The notes under the pieces: model-generated
The model's input: only the letters and a program-made list of their open reading frames with translations
Told to the model about the DNA's origin: nothing
The model's database searches: none
Program-made: the position numbers and the translations under genes
Shown here: positions 7,125 to 15,144 of the stretch, one piece after another
Position numbering within the stretch: the stretch's first letter is position 1
Layout of the letters: every line of letters starts with the position of its first letter
Assembly: GCF_001904615.1 (NCBI RefSeq)
Contig: NZ_MRBY01000026.1
Location: forward strand, 14,568 to 53,217
Source: [Limnothrix rosea] IAM M-220
GTDB taxonomy: Bacteria; Cyanobacteriota; Cyanobacteriia; Cyanobacteriales; MRBY01
Reading direction: 5' to 3'
DNA: 38,650 bases

Positions 7125-8759
7125 ATGACTTTGATTTCAGCGCAGCAAACATTACGAGGTTTGGGGCAATCTAGTTTGAACCCTAGCCGCTCTAATCTAC
7201 AAACACTTTGTGCAACTTGTGGTGAGTATCATGCCGCTGGTGGTCATGCGGACTTTATGGCGACAATGCCTCAAGATCCCGTGGAACTTGTCGATGATTT
7301 CGTCAAGATGGGACTTTATCAGGAAAATCAATTGCAAGCCGCTGATGGCGTTAATGCTTACGAATTAAGAAAAGCGCTATTTCTCAAGCGTGTGGGTCGG
7401 GGTAGCCCCAAGCGAGAAAAGCTCATTTTGGATCTGTGTCAGCAGGCTGGTGGCCTTGATAATGCGATGGCTGCGGCGTTTGGCTCCAAAGCTGGTCTCT
7501 TTTTCTCGGATGCGATTCGTAATGGTCAGCAGACTCGCCGCGAATTTTTACGCAATATGGCAGTGGGTGCTGCACTCGTGAGTTTGGCGAGTTGTGGTCA
7601 AGATACGGCTCCTCCGGCTGGTGATGAGCCGGCAGATGTGGAAGTTGGCGACCTAGAAAAAACGGATTTGCAAATTGGTTTTATTCCGATTACTTGTGCA
7701 ACGCCCATTATTATGTCGGAGCCTCTGGGCTTCTATGAGAAGTATGGTTTTAATGCCAAGGTTGTGAAAATGCCGAGTTGGGGGGCGGTCAGAGATTCGG
7801 CGATCGCCGGCGAATTAGATGCCTATCACATGCTTGCCCCCATGCCCATCGCCATGACCCTCGGCCTTGGTTCCGGTGCCTTCGGTGTGAAGCTCGCTAG
7901 CATCGAAAACATTAACGGTCAAGCCATTACCGTTGCCGAACGTCACAAAGGCAAAGTTAATGGCCCCGCTGACTTTAAAGGCTTCACCATCGGCGTGCCA
8001 TTCCCCTACTCCATGCACAATCTCCTATTGCGGTATTACCTCGCCACAGGCGGTATCGATCCCGACGTGGATGTGCAAATTCGTCCCGTTCCCCCACCAG
8101 ATAGCATTGCCCAGCTCATCGCCGGTGATATTGACGCATATCTCATGCCCGATCCCTTTAACCAACGCGCAGTATACGAAGGGGCAGGCTTTATCCATAT
8201 GCTCACTAAGGAATTGTGGCCGGGTCATCCCTGTTGTGCCTTTGCAGCCAGCGACCAGTGGATTGACGCAAACCCCAATACATTCCGCGCTCTTAATAAA
8301 TCCATTATTGAAGCAGCAGCCTACGCCCAAGTGCCAGAGAACCGCCCAGAGATTGCCAAGGCGATTTCCGAGCGGGCATTCCTCAACCAACCCGTCGAAG
8401 TTGTGGAAGCAGTGCTTACTGGAAAATTTGACGATGGTAACGGTAATACCCTCGATATTCCCGACCGAATTGGGTTTGATCCCTATCCTTGGCAGAGTTT
8501 TGCGAACTGGATTTCGTCTCAGCTCGTGCGTTGGGATCTCCAAGGTGATGATCTTGCGCCCACGATTATTCCAGAGAAAGGTTACGACACCGTTGGCACA
8601 GATGTCTTCCTCACCGACTTAGCACGGGAATTAGCCACAGAACTGGGTCTAGAAGCTCCAGAGGAAATCTATCGGGAAGAAACCCTCAAGTTTGACACTT
8701 TTGATCCCGCTGACCCCGCTGCCTATGTGCAACAGCAAATTGATGAATATGGCGTTTAA
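7125..8759 (+). CDS. cynA: Cyanate ABC transporter substrate-binding lipoprotein CynA with N-terminal extension
   Basis: This 544-residue CmpA/NrtA/CynA-family binding protein captures cyanate in the periplasm for the CynBD transporter. The binding domain runs from about 180 (LQIGFIPITCATPIIMSEPLGFYEKYGF) to the end. The unusual part is in front. A twin-arginine motif TRREFLRN at 137-144, a hydrophobic stretch and a lipobox LASC (Cys-157) form a normal Tat lipoprotein signal, but about 130 residues precede it. That extension contains CATCGEYH (CxxC, residues 29-32) and a helical stretch. An internal ATG at residue 115 would give a conventional length. No good ribosome-binding site marks either start, and the frame is fully open from 7125, so the long form is annotated. 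It is the first gene of the cyn operon, 19 bp before cynB. Confidence 0.85.
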   Translation: MTLISAQQTLRGLGQSSLNPSRSNLQTLCATCGEYHAAGGHADFMATMPQDPVELVDDFVKMGLYQENQLQAADGVNAYELRKALFLKRVGRGSPKREKLILDLCQQAGGLDNAMAAAFGSKAGLFFSDAIRNGQQTRREFLRNMAVGAALVSLASCGQDTAPPAGDEPADVEVGDLEKTDLQIGFIPITCATPIIMSEPLGFYEKYGFNAKVVKMPSWGAVRDSAIAGELDAYHMLAPMPIAMTLGLGSGAFGVKLASIENINGQAITVAERHKGKVNGPADFKGFTIGVPFPYSMHNLLLRYYLATGGIDPDVDVQIRPVPPPDSIAQLIAGDIDAYLMPDPFNQRAVYEGAGFIHMLTKELWPGHPCCAFAASDQWIDANPNTFRALNKSIIEAAAYAQVPENRPEIAKAISERAFLNQPVEVVEAVLTGKFDDGNGNTLDIPDRIGFDPYPWQSFANWISSQLVRWDLQGDDLAPTIIPEKGYDTVGTDVFLTDLARELATELGLEAPEEIYREETLKFDTFDPADPAAYVQQQIDEYGV

Positions 8760-8778
8760 TTTTTAGGAGTTTTTTACC

Positions 8779-9618
8779 ATGGCAGTCACTAGTAAACGAC
8801 TACCAAAATCAGCCTACGCCCGACCGAAAGAATCCCTTTGGCAAAACGAAAATTTTCTGGCATTTTTGCTATTTCTCGGTGCGCTGATTACCTTTCTCAC
8901 CGTCTGGGAAATCGGCGCTCGCATGGAGCTTCTCGCCAAGGGGATGCCTACTGCTTCTAAAACCCTTGAGGAATTGTGGTGGTGGACGACCCACCCCTTT
9001 TTCGACAATGGCCCTAATGACTTGGGGATTGGGTGGAATTTACTGATTAGTCTCCGGCGGGTGGCGATCGGCTATATTGCAGCTTCTGTGGTCGCTGTCC
9101 CCCTCGGAATTTTAATCGGCATTTCTCCCATCGCCAGAAAAGGTTTCAATCCTTTTATCCAGCTGCTGAAGCCCGTTTCTCCCTTGGCTTGGCTACCCCT
9201 CGGTCTCTATATCCTGCGCGATTCGGAGCAGACTGGTGTCTTTATCATCTTCATTTCTAGTATCTGGCCGACATTAATTAATACCTCCTTTGGTGTTGCG
9301 AATGTCAGTAAAGAATATTTGGACGTGACAAAAACCCTTGGTGCTTCTCGCTTCCGAACTATTTTTAAGGTAATTATTCCAGCTGCCCTGCCCAACATTT
9401 TGTCGGGTCTCAGGATCAGTATGGGGATTGCTTGGCTGGTGATTGTCGCGGCAGAAATGCTGTTGGGAACGGGGCTCGGCTATTTCATTTGGAATGAGTG
9501 GAATAACTTATATATTCCCAATATTCTGGTGGCGATTTTTATCATCGGTTTGGTCGGTTTAATTCTAGATAGTTGCTTTGCGGCTGTCGAAAAGTTTGTT
9601 GCATTTGGTCGAAAATAA
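8779..9618 (+). CDS. cynB: Cyanate ABC transporter permease CynB
   Basis: This 279-residue inner-membrane permease is of the NrtB/SsuC (BPD_transp_1) family. It has six predicted transmembrane helices, with the first at about residues 27-45. The EAA-type loop that contacts the ATPase is visible as TKTLGASRFRTIFKVIIPAALPNILSGLR (about 180-208). It works with CynA and CynD in ATP-driven uptake of cyanate. A ribosome-binding site, AGGAG, lies 8-10 bases before the ATG. The stop codon TAA overlaps the cynD ATG (TAATG), indicating translational coupling. Cyanate rather than nitrate or bicarbonate is inferred from cynS downstream; the permease sequence alone does not settle the substrate. Confidence 0.9.
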   Translation: MAVTSKRLPKSAYARPKESLWQNENFLAFLLFLGALITFLTVWEIGARMELLAKGMPTASKTLEELWWWTTHPFFDNGPNDLGIGWNLLISLRRVAIGYIAASVVAVPLGILIGISPIARKGFNPFIQLLKPVSPLAWLPLGLYILRDSEQTGVFIIFISSIWPTLINTSFGVANVSKEYLDVTKTLGASRFRTIFKVIIPAALPNILSGLRISMGIAWLVIVAAEMLLGTGLGYFIWNEWNNLYIPNILVAIFIIGLVGLILDSCFAAVEKFVAFGRK

Positions 9619-10511
9619 TGAGTGTTACGCCCGTGAATCACGCAACTCCCCTCACACCGGAAGATACTTTTTCTGATACGGCTCAACTTTCGATTCGTAA
9701 TGTAACTAAGGTCTTCCACGGTAAACAAAGTTTATTAGACAAGGTCACTGGTAAAAAAACGAAGGATTTTGTGGCGATCGAGGATATTAGTCTTGATATC
9801 GAACCGAATACCTTTGTTTCGATTATTGGCCCTTCTGGCTGTGGTAAGTCTACTTTGCTCGATATGATCGCAGGTCTCTCGCCTGTTACCTCTGGTGAAA
9901 TTCGCCTGAATGGTATGCCAATCACTGGGCCGGGGCCAGACCGGGGCATGGTGTTCCAGAGTTATGCGCTGATGCCTTGGATGACTGTTGAAGAAAATCT
10001 TTATTTTGCGGTGGAAACGGTTTATCCGGATATGCCGAAAAAGCAAATCCAACGCACGATTAAAGAGCATATTCAGTTAGTCGGTTTGACTGGTGCGGAG
10101 AAAAAGCATCCCCACGAGATTTCTGGTGGGATGAAACAGCGGGTGGGTATTGCCCGTGCTCTGGCGATTAATCCACAAATGTTGTTGATGGATGAGCCGT
10201 TTGGGGCATTGGATGCGTTAACTCGTGGTTTTTTGCAGGATGAGATTGAACGGATCTGGGAGCGGGAACGGAAAACGGTAATTATGATCACCCATAGTAT
10301 TGATGAAGCGCTGCTTTTATCTGATCGGATTATTATGATGACCCGTGGTCCTGCGGCTGGTGTGGATGAGATTTTAGATGTGCCTTTTCCTCGCCCGCGT
10401 AATCGTGAGGAGTTGGATCAGTATCCGGCTTACCATGATCTGAAGGTGGAGATGGAGCGTCATTTATCTCGCGAAACGCGGGCTGTTGAGGCGGCGAGAA
10501 TTACCCGCTAA
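9618..10511 (+). CDS. cynD: Cyanate ABC transporter ATP-binding protein CynD
   Basis: This 297-residue ABC ATPase of the nitrate/sulfonate/taurine class energises CynB. Walker A is GPSGCGKST, the Q-loop is in VFQSYALMPW, the signature is ISGGMKQR, Walker B is LLMDEPFGALD and the switch His is in MITHSIDEAL. There is an N-terminal leader of about 30 residues before the domain and a C-terminal tail of the NrtD type. The frame is open upstream, but the ATG at 9618, overlapping the cynB stop (TAATG), gives the expected N-terminus; the longer frame would add a Cys-rich stretch that is simply out-of-frame cynB. It is a cytoplasmic membrane-associated subunit and the third gene of the operon, followed by cynS after 54 bp. 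Confidence 0.92.
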   Translation: MSVTPVNHATPLTPEDTFSDTAQLSIRNVTKVFHGKQSLLDKVTGKKTKDFVAIEDISLDIEPNTFVSIIGPSGCGKSTLLDMIAGLSPVTSGEIRLNGMPITGPGPDRGMVFQSYALMPWMTVEENLYFAVETVYPDMPKKQIQRTIKEHIQLVGLTGAEKKHPHEISGGMKQRVGIARALAINPQMLLMDEPFGALDALTRGFLQDEIERIWERERKTVIMITHSIDEALLLSDRIIMMTRGPAAGVDEILDVPFPRPRNREELDQYPAYHDLKVEMERHLSRETRAVEAARITR

Positions 10512-10565
10512 TCAACATACTGCGACTTTTTTACATTGTAATTTTTGATTTTTTAGAGGATTTGA

Positions 10566-11012
10566 ATGATGGCAATTTCTGATGTAACGGAAAAGCTTTT
10601 GGCGGCAAAGAAGGCGGCTGGTGTTTCTTTTGCGGATTTGGAGGGGAAAGTGGGCCGTGATGAGGTGTGGATTGCGTCTGTTTTTTATCGTCAAGCGAGT
10701 GCTTCTGTGGAGGAGGCGACGAAGATTGTTGAGGCGATCGCCGCTGATGAGTCTTTGATTGAGCCTTTGACGGAATGTCCGGTGAAGGGGGGTTTAGATC
10801 CTTTGGTTCCGACTGATCCGCTCATCTACCGTTTTTATGAAATCATGCAGGTTTATGGGATGCCTGTGAAGGCGGTTGTCCATGAGAAGTTTGGGGACGG
10901 CATTATGAGTGCGATTGATTTTTCGATTGATGTGGAACGCGAAGAAGATCCGAAGGGCGATCGCGTGAAGGTTATTATGTGCGGTAAGTTCTTGCCCTAC
11001 AAGAAATGGTAA
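10566..11012 (+). CDS. cynS: Cyanate hydratase (cyanase)
   Basis: This 148-residue enzyme catalyses bicarbonate-dependent decomposition of cyanate to carbon dioxide and ammonia (via carbamate), supplying nitrogen and detoxifying cyanate. It is a cytoplasmic homodecamer. The N-terminal helix-turn-helix-like domain has the family motif [18 protein letters not shown]. The catalytic triad Arg-89, Glu-92 and Ser-115 is found in [11 protein letters not shown] and GIMSAIDF, equivalent to E. coli Arg96, Glu99 and Ser122. Length is near that of E. coli cyanase (156). Two adjacent ATGs exist (10566 and 10569), with GAGGA 5 or 8 bases upstream; either may be used. It is linked to the transporter genes, the usual cyanobacterial cynABDS order. 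Confidence 0.96.
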   Translation: MMAISDVTEKLLAAKKAAGVSFADLEGKVGRDEVWIASVFYRQASASVEEATKIVEAIAADESLIEPLTECPVKGGLDPLVPTDPLIYRFYEIMQVYGMPVKAVVHEKFGDGIMSAIDFSIDVEREEDPKGDRVKVIMCGKFLPYKKW

Positions 11013-11114
11013 GGCAGGGCTACTGAGCAAATAATGGTTTGATTGTGGCTGTTGGTGGAAACTGATAGTCACTTTTTTGTGAATTTTTCAGGGTAATCGA
11101 GGCTATTTAAAATT

Positions 11115-11591
11115 ATGACTACAACGTCGAAAAAGTTAGTGCCGCCTTTTGATCGGGAGACGGCGATCGCCAAAGTACGGATGGCTGAGAATGCTTGGAA
11201 TGGTCGCAACCCGGATAGGGTTTGTCTAGCCTACACCGAGGATAGTTTCTGGCGGAATCGGGCGGAAGTTTTTCAGGGTCGGGAAAATATTCGTGAGTTT
11301 CTGCGCCGTAAATGGGACAAAGAATTGAACTATCGTCTAGTAAAAGAACTGTGGGTCTACGGCGATGACCGGATTGCGGTGCGGTTTCAATATGAATGGC
11401 AGGATGATGCGGGGCAATGGTATCGCGCCTATGGTAATGAAAATTGGGAATTTGACGCAGCGGGTTTGATGCGCCGTCGGGAAGCCAGTATTAATGACAA
11501 ACCGATTGCTGCATCTGAGCGACGTTTTTTCTGGGATGCACCCGGCGATCGCCCCTTAGATCATCCCGGTTTAATTGATTCTCCCGAATAA
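11115..11591 (+). CDS. DUF1348 / NTF2-like protein at end of cyanate operon
   Basis: This 158-residue cytoplasmic protein is of the DUF1348 family, part of the NTF2/SnoaL-like fold. Family landmarks are [18 protein letters not shown] near the start, a [14 protein letters not shown] strand, REFLRRKW, and a C-terminal [11 protein letters not shown] and [10 protein letters not shown] segment. Biochemical function is unknown to me; the fold often makes small cavities that bind or isomerise substrates. It starts 102 bp after cynS on the same strand with no terminator between, and a terminator follows it, so it is probably the fifth gene of the cyn operon. A role connected with cyanate or its products is inferred only from position. 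GAGG lies about 12 bases before the ATG. Confidence 0.85.
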   Translation: MTTTSKKLVPPFDRETAIAKVRMAENAWNGRNPDRVCLAYTEDSFWRNRAEVFQGRENIREFLRRKWDKELNYRLVKELWVYGDDRIAVRFQYEWQDDAGQWYRAYGNENWEFDAAGLMRRREASINDKPIAASERRFFWDAPGDRPLDHPGLIDSPE

Positions 11592-11623
11592 TTGATTGAA
11601 CAACAAATGATATTTCAATCATT

Positions 11624-11654
11624 CCACTCTGGATTAAACGAGGGTGGATTTTTT
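11624..11654 (+). terminator. Rho-independent terminator of the cyn operon
   Basis: The stem is CCACTCT/AGGGTGG (one G-U) with a 10-nt loop, extended by one T-A pair and followed by ATTTTTT. It lies 33 bases after the DUF1348 stop codon and ends the cyanate operon. Confidence 0.75.
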
Positions 11655-12292
11655 GATGAAAATAATTAGCTTATCTTGCAAAACCAAGAGGAAAATGACT
11701 GCTGCTTTGCTCTCAATTTGATGACATACCTCATATATATCAAAGCATTCGTCAGGATATGGAGCTGAAGTCAACCATTAGCAAAAGACCAAAGACTAAT
11801 TTCAGTTAATGCTCAAAAGAGTCGCTATCTAACCGATAAGCAGAGAGAACAGTACCGCATAAATAAAAAAGTGTAGACTTGTTCTCACTTCATTCACTTG
11901 CCTTACCGACAGACGATTTAACTTTAGACTAAGCAAAAAAAGATAGAGGCTGCACTACTATTGCAGCTTAAACAAGTCAAAACGCTTAGGCAGAACAAAA
12001 TCCAGTATTAGATAGCGCAGAAATCCCTGCTACTCCATATGTTCAGACATCACATTAAGGTAATTTAGTTGCTCCTAACCCTCGCAATAAGATTACTGAA
12101 TGACAAACAGCCATTTACTTTAATCCTTCAATTATGCTCCATTAATAGTCAAGGTTGAGCTGTTGCTAGCTGTCTAAAAAATACCAATCTCACCCAGAAA
12201 ATCTAAAGCTTCATCAAAGTTTCAATTAAGACTTCAATAAAAAGCAGCTTTTTTAACTAAGATTAGATTATTGAGCATTAAGGTTGAGTTAA
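11655..12292. other. Gene-free region with possible decayed coding sequence
   Basis: About 640 bp with no convincing gene on either strand. Short protein-like stretches appear in shifting + frames, for example PHIYQSIRQDMELKS near 11735-11780 and KSRYLTDKQREQYRINKK near 11818-11870, each closed by stops. This looks like an old pseudogene but I cannot assign a family. HIP1 sites, common elsewhere in the window, are absent here. The last 60 bp hold the promoter region of the following membrane-protein gene. Confidence 0.4.
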
Positions 12293-13027
12293 ATGTGGGC
12301 TAATAAATCAAAGGCACATCTTACGGCATATTTTCTCAGTGGTATTGCATTAGCTCTTGTCGCCGCAAGTATCTTGGGCTGGGCAATGTACTACTGGCCG
12401 CACCATAACTCTCTACAGTTTATGTTGACGCGTTTTTTTAATGTGGATGGGGAAAAGAATATTCCAGCTAGTTTTTCAACTTTGCTGCTTCTCGGTGCGT
12501 CGGTTTTGCTCGGTCGGATTTCTTTCATGCAGTTCAGGAGAAAGGCTCCTTTTACTCACTGGCTTGTGTTGTCCGTCGGTTTTTTGATGATGGCGATCGA
12601 CGAATTCCTTTCTTTTCATGAGCGGCTGATGAAACCGGTGAAAACCTTATTAAATGTTGAAGATGTTGCAATTTTTCGCCATGCTTGGGTCATTCCCGCA
12701 GCACTTTTAATTCTTTTACTAATTCCATATTTTTGGAATTTTATGCGGCAGTTGCCAACTAGGACAGCGCGCATGTTTATTATTGCTGCCTCGCTTTATT
12801 TGGGAGGGGCTTTAGGGATCGAAGTGATTGGTGGGTATTATGCTTCGACGCAGGGATTTGACTTCATGTACAAGATGATCGCGACTGTTGAAGAAAGTTT
12901 AGAAATGGCTGGTGTGATTTTATTTATTCATGAGTTGATGATATTTATTGGTGATTCAAAGAATTGGCAGACTAAGCAGTCGGAGAATAAGATTGCGGCT
13001 GAGTCATCTAGTGAGTTTGCTGGGTAA
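12293..13027 (+). CDS. Multi-pass membrane protein of unknown function
   Basis: This 244-residue integral membrane protein has about six helices (roughly 11-33, 60-77, 88-105, 128-148, 160-180 and 195-218) and a polar C-terminal tail. I do not recognise the family with certainty. Acidic and histidine residues lie inside or at the edge of helices: DEFLSFHE at 103-110, EVIGGYY at 177, VEESLEMAG at 199-206 and IHE at 212-214. Such a pattern is reminiscent of metal-dependent membrane hydrolases (for example ceramidase-like proteins), but that is speculation. The gene stands alone: 700 bp free upstream and a strong terminator downstream. The ATG start follows AAGGTTGAG. Confidence 0.75.
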   Translation: MWANKSKAHLTAYFLSGIALALVAASILGWAMYYWPHHNSLQFMLTRFFNVDGEKNIPASFSTLLLLGASVLLGRISFMQFRRKAPFTHWLVLSVGFLMMAIDEFLSFHERLMKPVKTLLNVEDVAIFRHAWVIPAALLILLLIPYFWNFMRQLPTRTARMFIIAASLYLGGALGIEVIGGYYASTQGFDFMYKMIATVEESLEMAGVILFIHELMIFIGDSKNWQTKQSENKIAAESSSEFAG

Positions 13028-13061
13028 CGTCTTGTATCGCTGTTTAGCGCGTGATCTACGG

Positions 13062-13085
13062 CCTACCTTCATCGGTAGGTTTTTT
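13062..13085 (+). terminator. Rho-independent terminator after membrane-protein gene
   Basis: The stem is CCTACC/GGTAGG with a six-base loop TTCATC, then a run of seven T (13080-13085 and beyond). It is placed 34 bases after the stop codon of the membrane-protein gene. Confidence 0.9.
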
Positions 13086-13231
13086 GTTTGTTGTGTCCCA
13101 GATGCTTTGAGGTTGTGTTGCAAGGTTATCGGCGGCTGGGGTTGATAGCGATGTTGGAACCTTAGGCTTACTAGGTCAGTCAAACAAGCAAGCTACAGTA
13201 GGTTAGTTATGGGCGGGAGCTGCGAAAGGGA

Positions 13232-15088
13232 ATGAGTATGGGCAAAAGTCGTCGCTTTGTGGCAAATTATGTCGGTGTTTTGATGGGGGCTGCCCTAGGT
13301 TTTGGCTTTGGTTCAGAGGCGATCGCCGCCGATACTTTGCGGTTACGGATTGGGCCTTTGCAGCAAACCTTAGCTGTTGATGATTTGGAAGCATTTGCAG
13401 AAACTGGCGAGCTACCGACAAACCTACGCCCCTATAAAAGTTTTCTGGGTTCTAATATGCGGAGCTTTCTGCGTAAAAGTTTGAATGTACAGCCGGAAGT
13501 TGCCACGCAGTTTTTGGACGAACTATGGCGATCGCCCGCCGGAAAAATTGTTTTAGATCAATTGCAAGTTGCCCTACCCAATAGTTCTGTGGATGGCTTA
13601 AAAAGTGCACTCAATAGCGTTGCTAGCCAAGAGCTTAATCTCAGTGCTTTAAATGTTTTACGAGCTTATCCAGCCAAGGAACTCACCGTAGATTTGACCG
13701 CCGTTGCGGGATTATTATTACAGGCAAATTTACCCAACCTGCAAAGTCAAATTCTCAGCCCAAAAATTACCAACGATTTAGAAATCGAGACCGAAACGGC
13801 AGTTGCAATTATTCCCCAAACCCTAGACCCCACTACCGCGGGTCAACAGGTGGTGCGCCGTCAAACGGTTGTGTTGCAAGATTATCAGCGGGATCGCACG
13901 ATTCCCATTGATATTTATGATAGTCCTGTGGCAAAGGATCAACTCATTGTTTTGTCCCACGGTTTTGCTGCAAATCGTCGCTTTTTAGATTATTTGGGAT
14001 ATCACCTCGCTTCCCATGGCTATACCGTCGTTACACCAGACCACCCCGGTAGTAATGTGCAGTCGCTATTTAATTCGGGTTTAACCTTTGAAAATCTATT
14101 GCCGGCTGAGGAGTTTATCGAGCGGCCAAAAGATATTAGTTTTGTTTTAGATGAGTTGGAAAATCTTGACGAATTAGCGGAATTTCAAGGTCGTTTTACA
14201 ACGGATGATGTGACGATCATTGGCCATTCTTTTGGAGGATATACGGCTCTAGCTTTAGCGGGTGGCGTTGTCGATCCCCCTGCCATTCGGAACCACTGTC
14301 ATCAATCTAATCCCCTGATGCGATCGCCGGGCGACTGGCTCCAATGTGCGGCTTCAGATTTACCCTATGGACGTTTAAATTTACGGGATGAACGGATCAA
14401 ACAGGCGATCGCCCTCAACCCGATTATTGGAGAAGTCTTTGGGGCTGAAGGCCTCGGCCAGATCAAGATTCCGACAATGGTGCTGACAGGAACAAAGGAT
14501 GCCATCACACCGAGCCTAACCCACCAACTTTTACCCTTTAACAAATTAGGAGGCGATAAATATTTAGTCGTCGCTGACGGCGCAACCCACATGAGCGTGA
14601 CGGATTTGAGTAATCGAGATAGCCCCCTTTCACGCAGCACCCTAGTGCCGGAAGTCATGGGCAAGGAAGCAGAACCCGTTCGCCAAATGTTGAAAGCCCT
14701 CAGTCTGAGTTTTGTGGAACGACGAGAAGCAACGGCGGAAAATTATGACAGTTTTTTATCCCCCGGCTACGTACAATCTCTTTCGAGTGAAACAATTCAA
14801 TTGCGCTTCACCCAAGAAATTTCGGTAGAGCTCAATCAATTTCTGAGCCATTTACCCCAAGCAAAAATTCAAGTTGCTCGCGCCCAACAATTACAATTTC
14901 CGCCCCAAGAAAAATCCGTTTTTAGCTTTTGGCGATCGCCCCACAAATCAGAATTACAACCCTACCCAACAGGCATTTTAAACGCCAATTTAGCGCCACT
15001 ATTTACAGCCACCCAAGAAATTGAAGCCCATAATTTTTACTCCGTTGCCTATCTCGATGCCATGCCGTTAACCGAGCAATGGCACTAG
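13232..15088 (+). CDS. Secreted alpha/beta hydrolase with DUF1400 domain
   Basis: This 618-residue protein has a signal peptide (residues 1-33, ending SEAIAAD), a DUF1400 domain (about 34-150: LRLRIGPLQQTLAVDDLEAFAETGEL...) and a dienelactone-hydrolase-like alpha/beta hydrolase (about 210-500). The oxyanion-region HGF is in LIVLSHGFAANRR and the nucleophile Ser is in IGHSFGGYTALALAGG. The acid is probably in VLTGTKDAITP and the His in ADGATHMS. The substrate is unknown; it could be an exported lipase or esterase. The combination with DUF1400 is typical of cyanobacteria. Two Met codons (13232, 13238) are possible starts; GAAAGGG is spaced better for the second. The gene is monocistronic by spacing. 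Confidence 0.88.
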   Translation: MSMGKSRRFVANYVGVLMGAALGFGFGSEAIAADTLRLRIGPLQQTLAVDDLEAFAETGELPTNLRPYKSFLGSNMRSFLRKSLNVQPEVATQFLDELWRSPAGKIVLDQLQVALPNSSVDGLKSALNSVASQELNLSALNVLRAYPAKELTVDLTAVAGLLLQANLPNLQSQILSPKITNDLEIETETAVAIIPQTLDPTTAGQQVVRRQTVVLQDYQRDRTIPIDIYDSPVAKDQLIVLSHGFAANRRFLDYLGYHLASHGYTVVTPDHPGSNVQSLFNSGLTFENLLPAEEFIERPKDISFVLDELENLDELAEFQGRFTTDDVTIIGHSFGGYTALALAGGVVDPPAIRNHCHQSNPLMRSPGDWLQCAASDLPYGRLNLRDERIKQAIALNPIIGEVFGAEGLGQIKIPTMVLTGTKDAITPSLTHQLLPFNKLGGDKYLVVADGATHMSVTDLSNRDSPLSRSTLVPEVMGKEAEPVRQMLKALSLSFVERREATAENYDSFLSPGYVQSLSSETIQLRFTQEISVELNQFLSHLPQAKIQVARAQQLQFPPQEKSVFSFWRSPHKSELQPYPTGILNANLAPLFTATQEIEAHNFYSVAYLDAMPLTEQWH

Positions 15089-15144
15089 ATAGTTCGTATT
15101 AGACAACAGGGTAAGATAAAACATTGCCATTGATTCCAAGTCCT

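Noticed and set aside
7815-8622. Long frames within cynA on both strands
   Set aside because: Shadows of a GC-rich, biased coding region; the cynA frame has clear family matches throughout.
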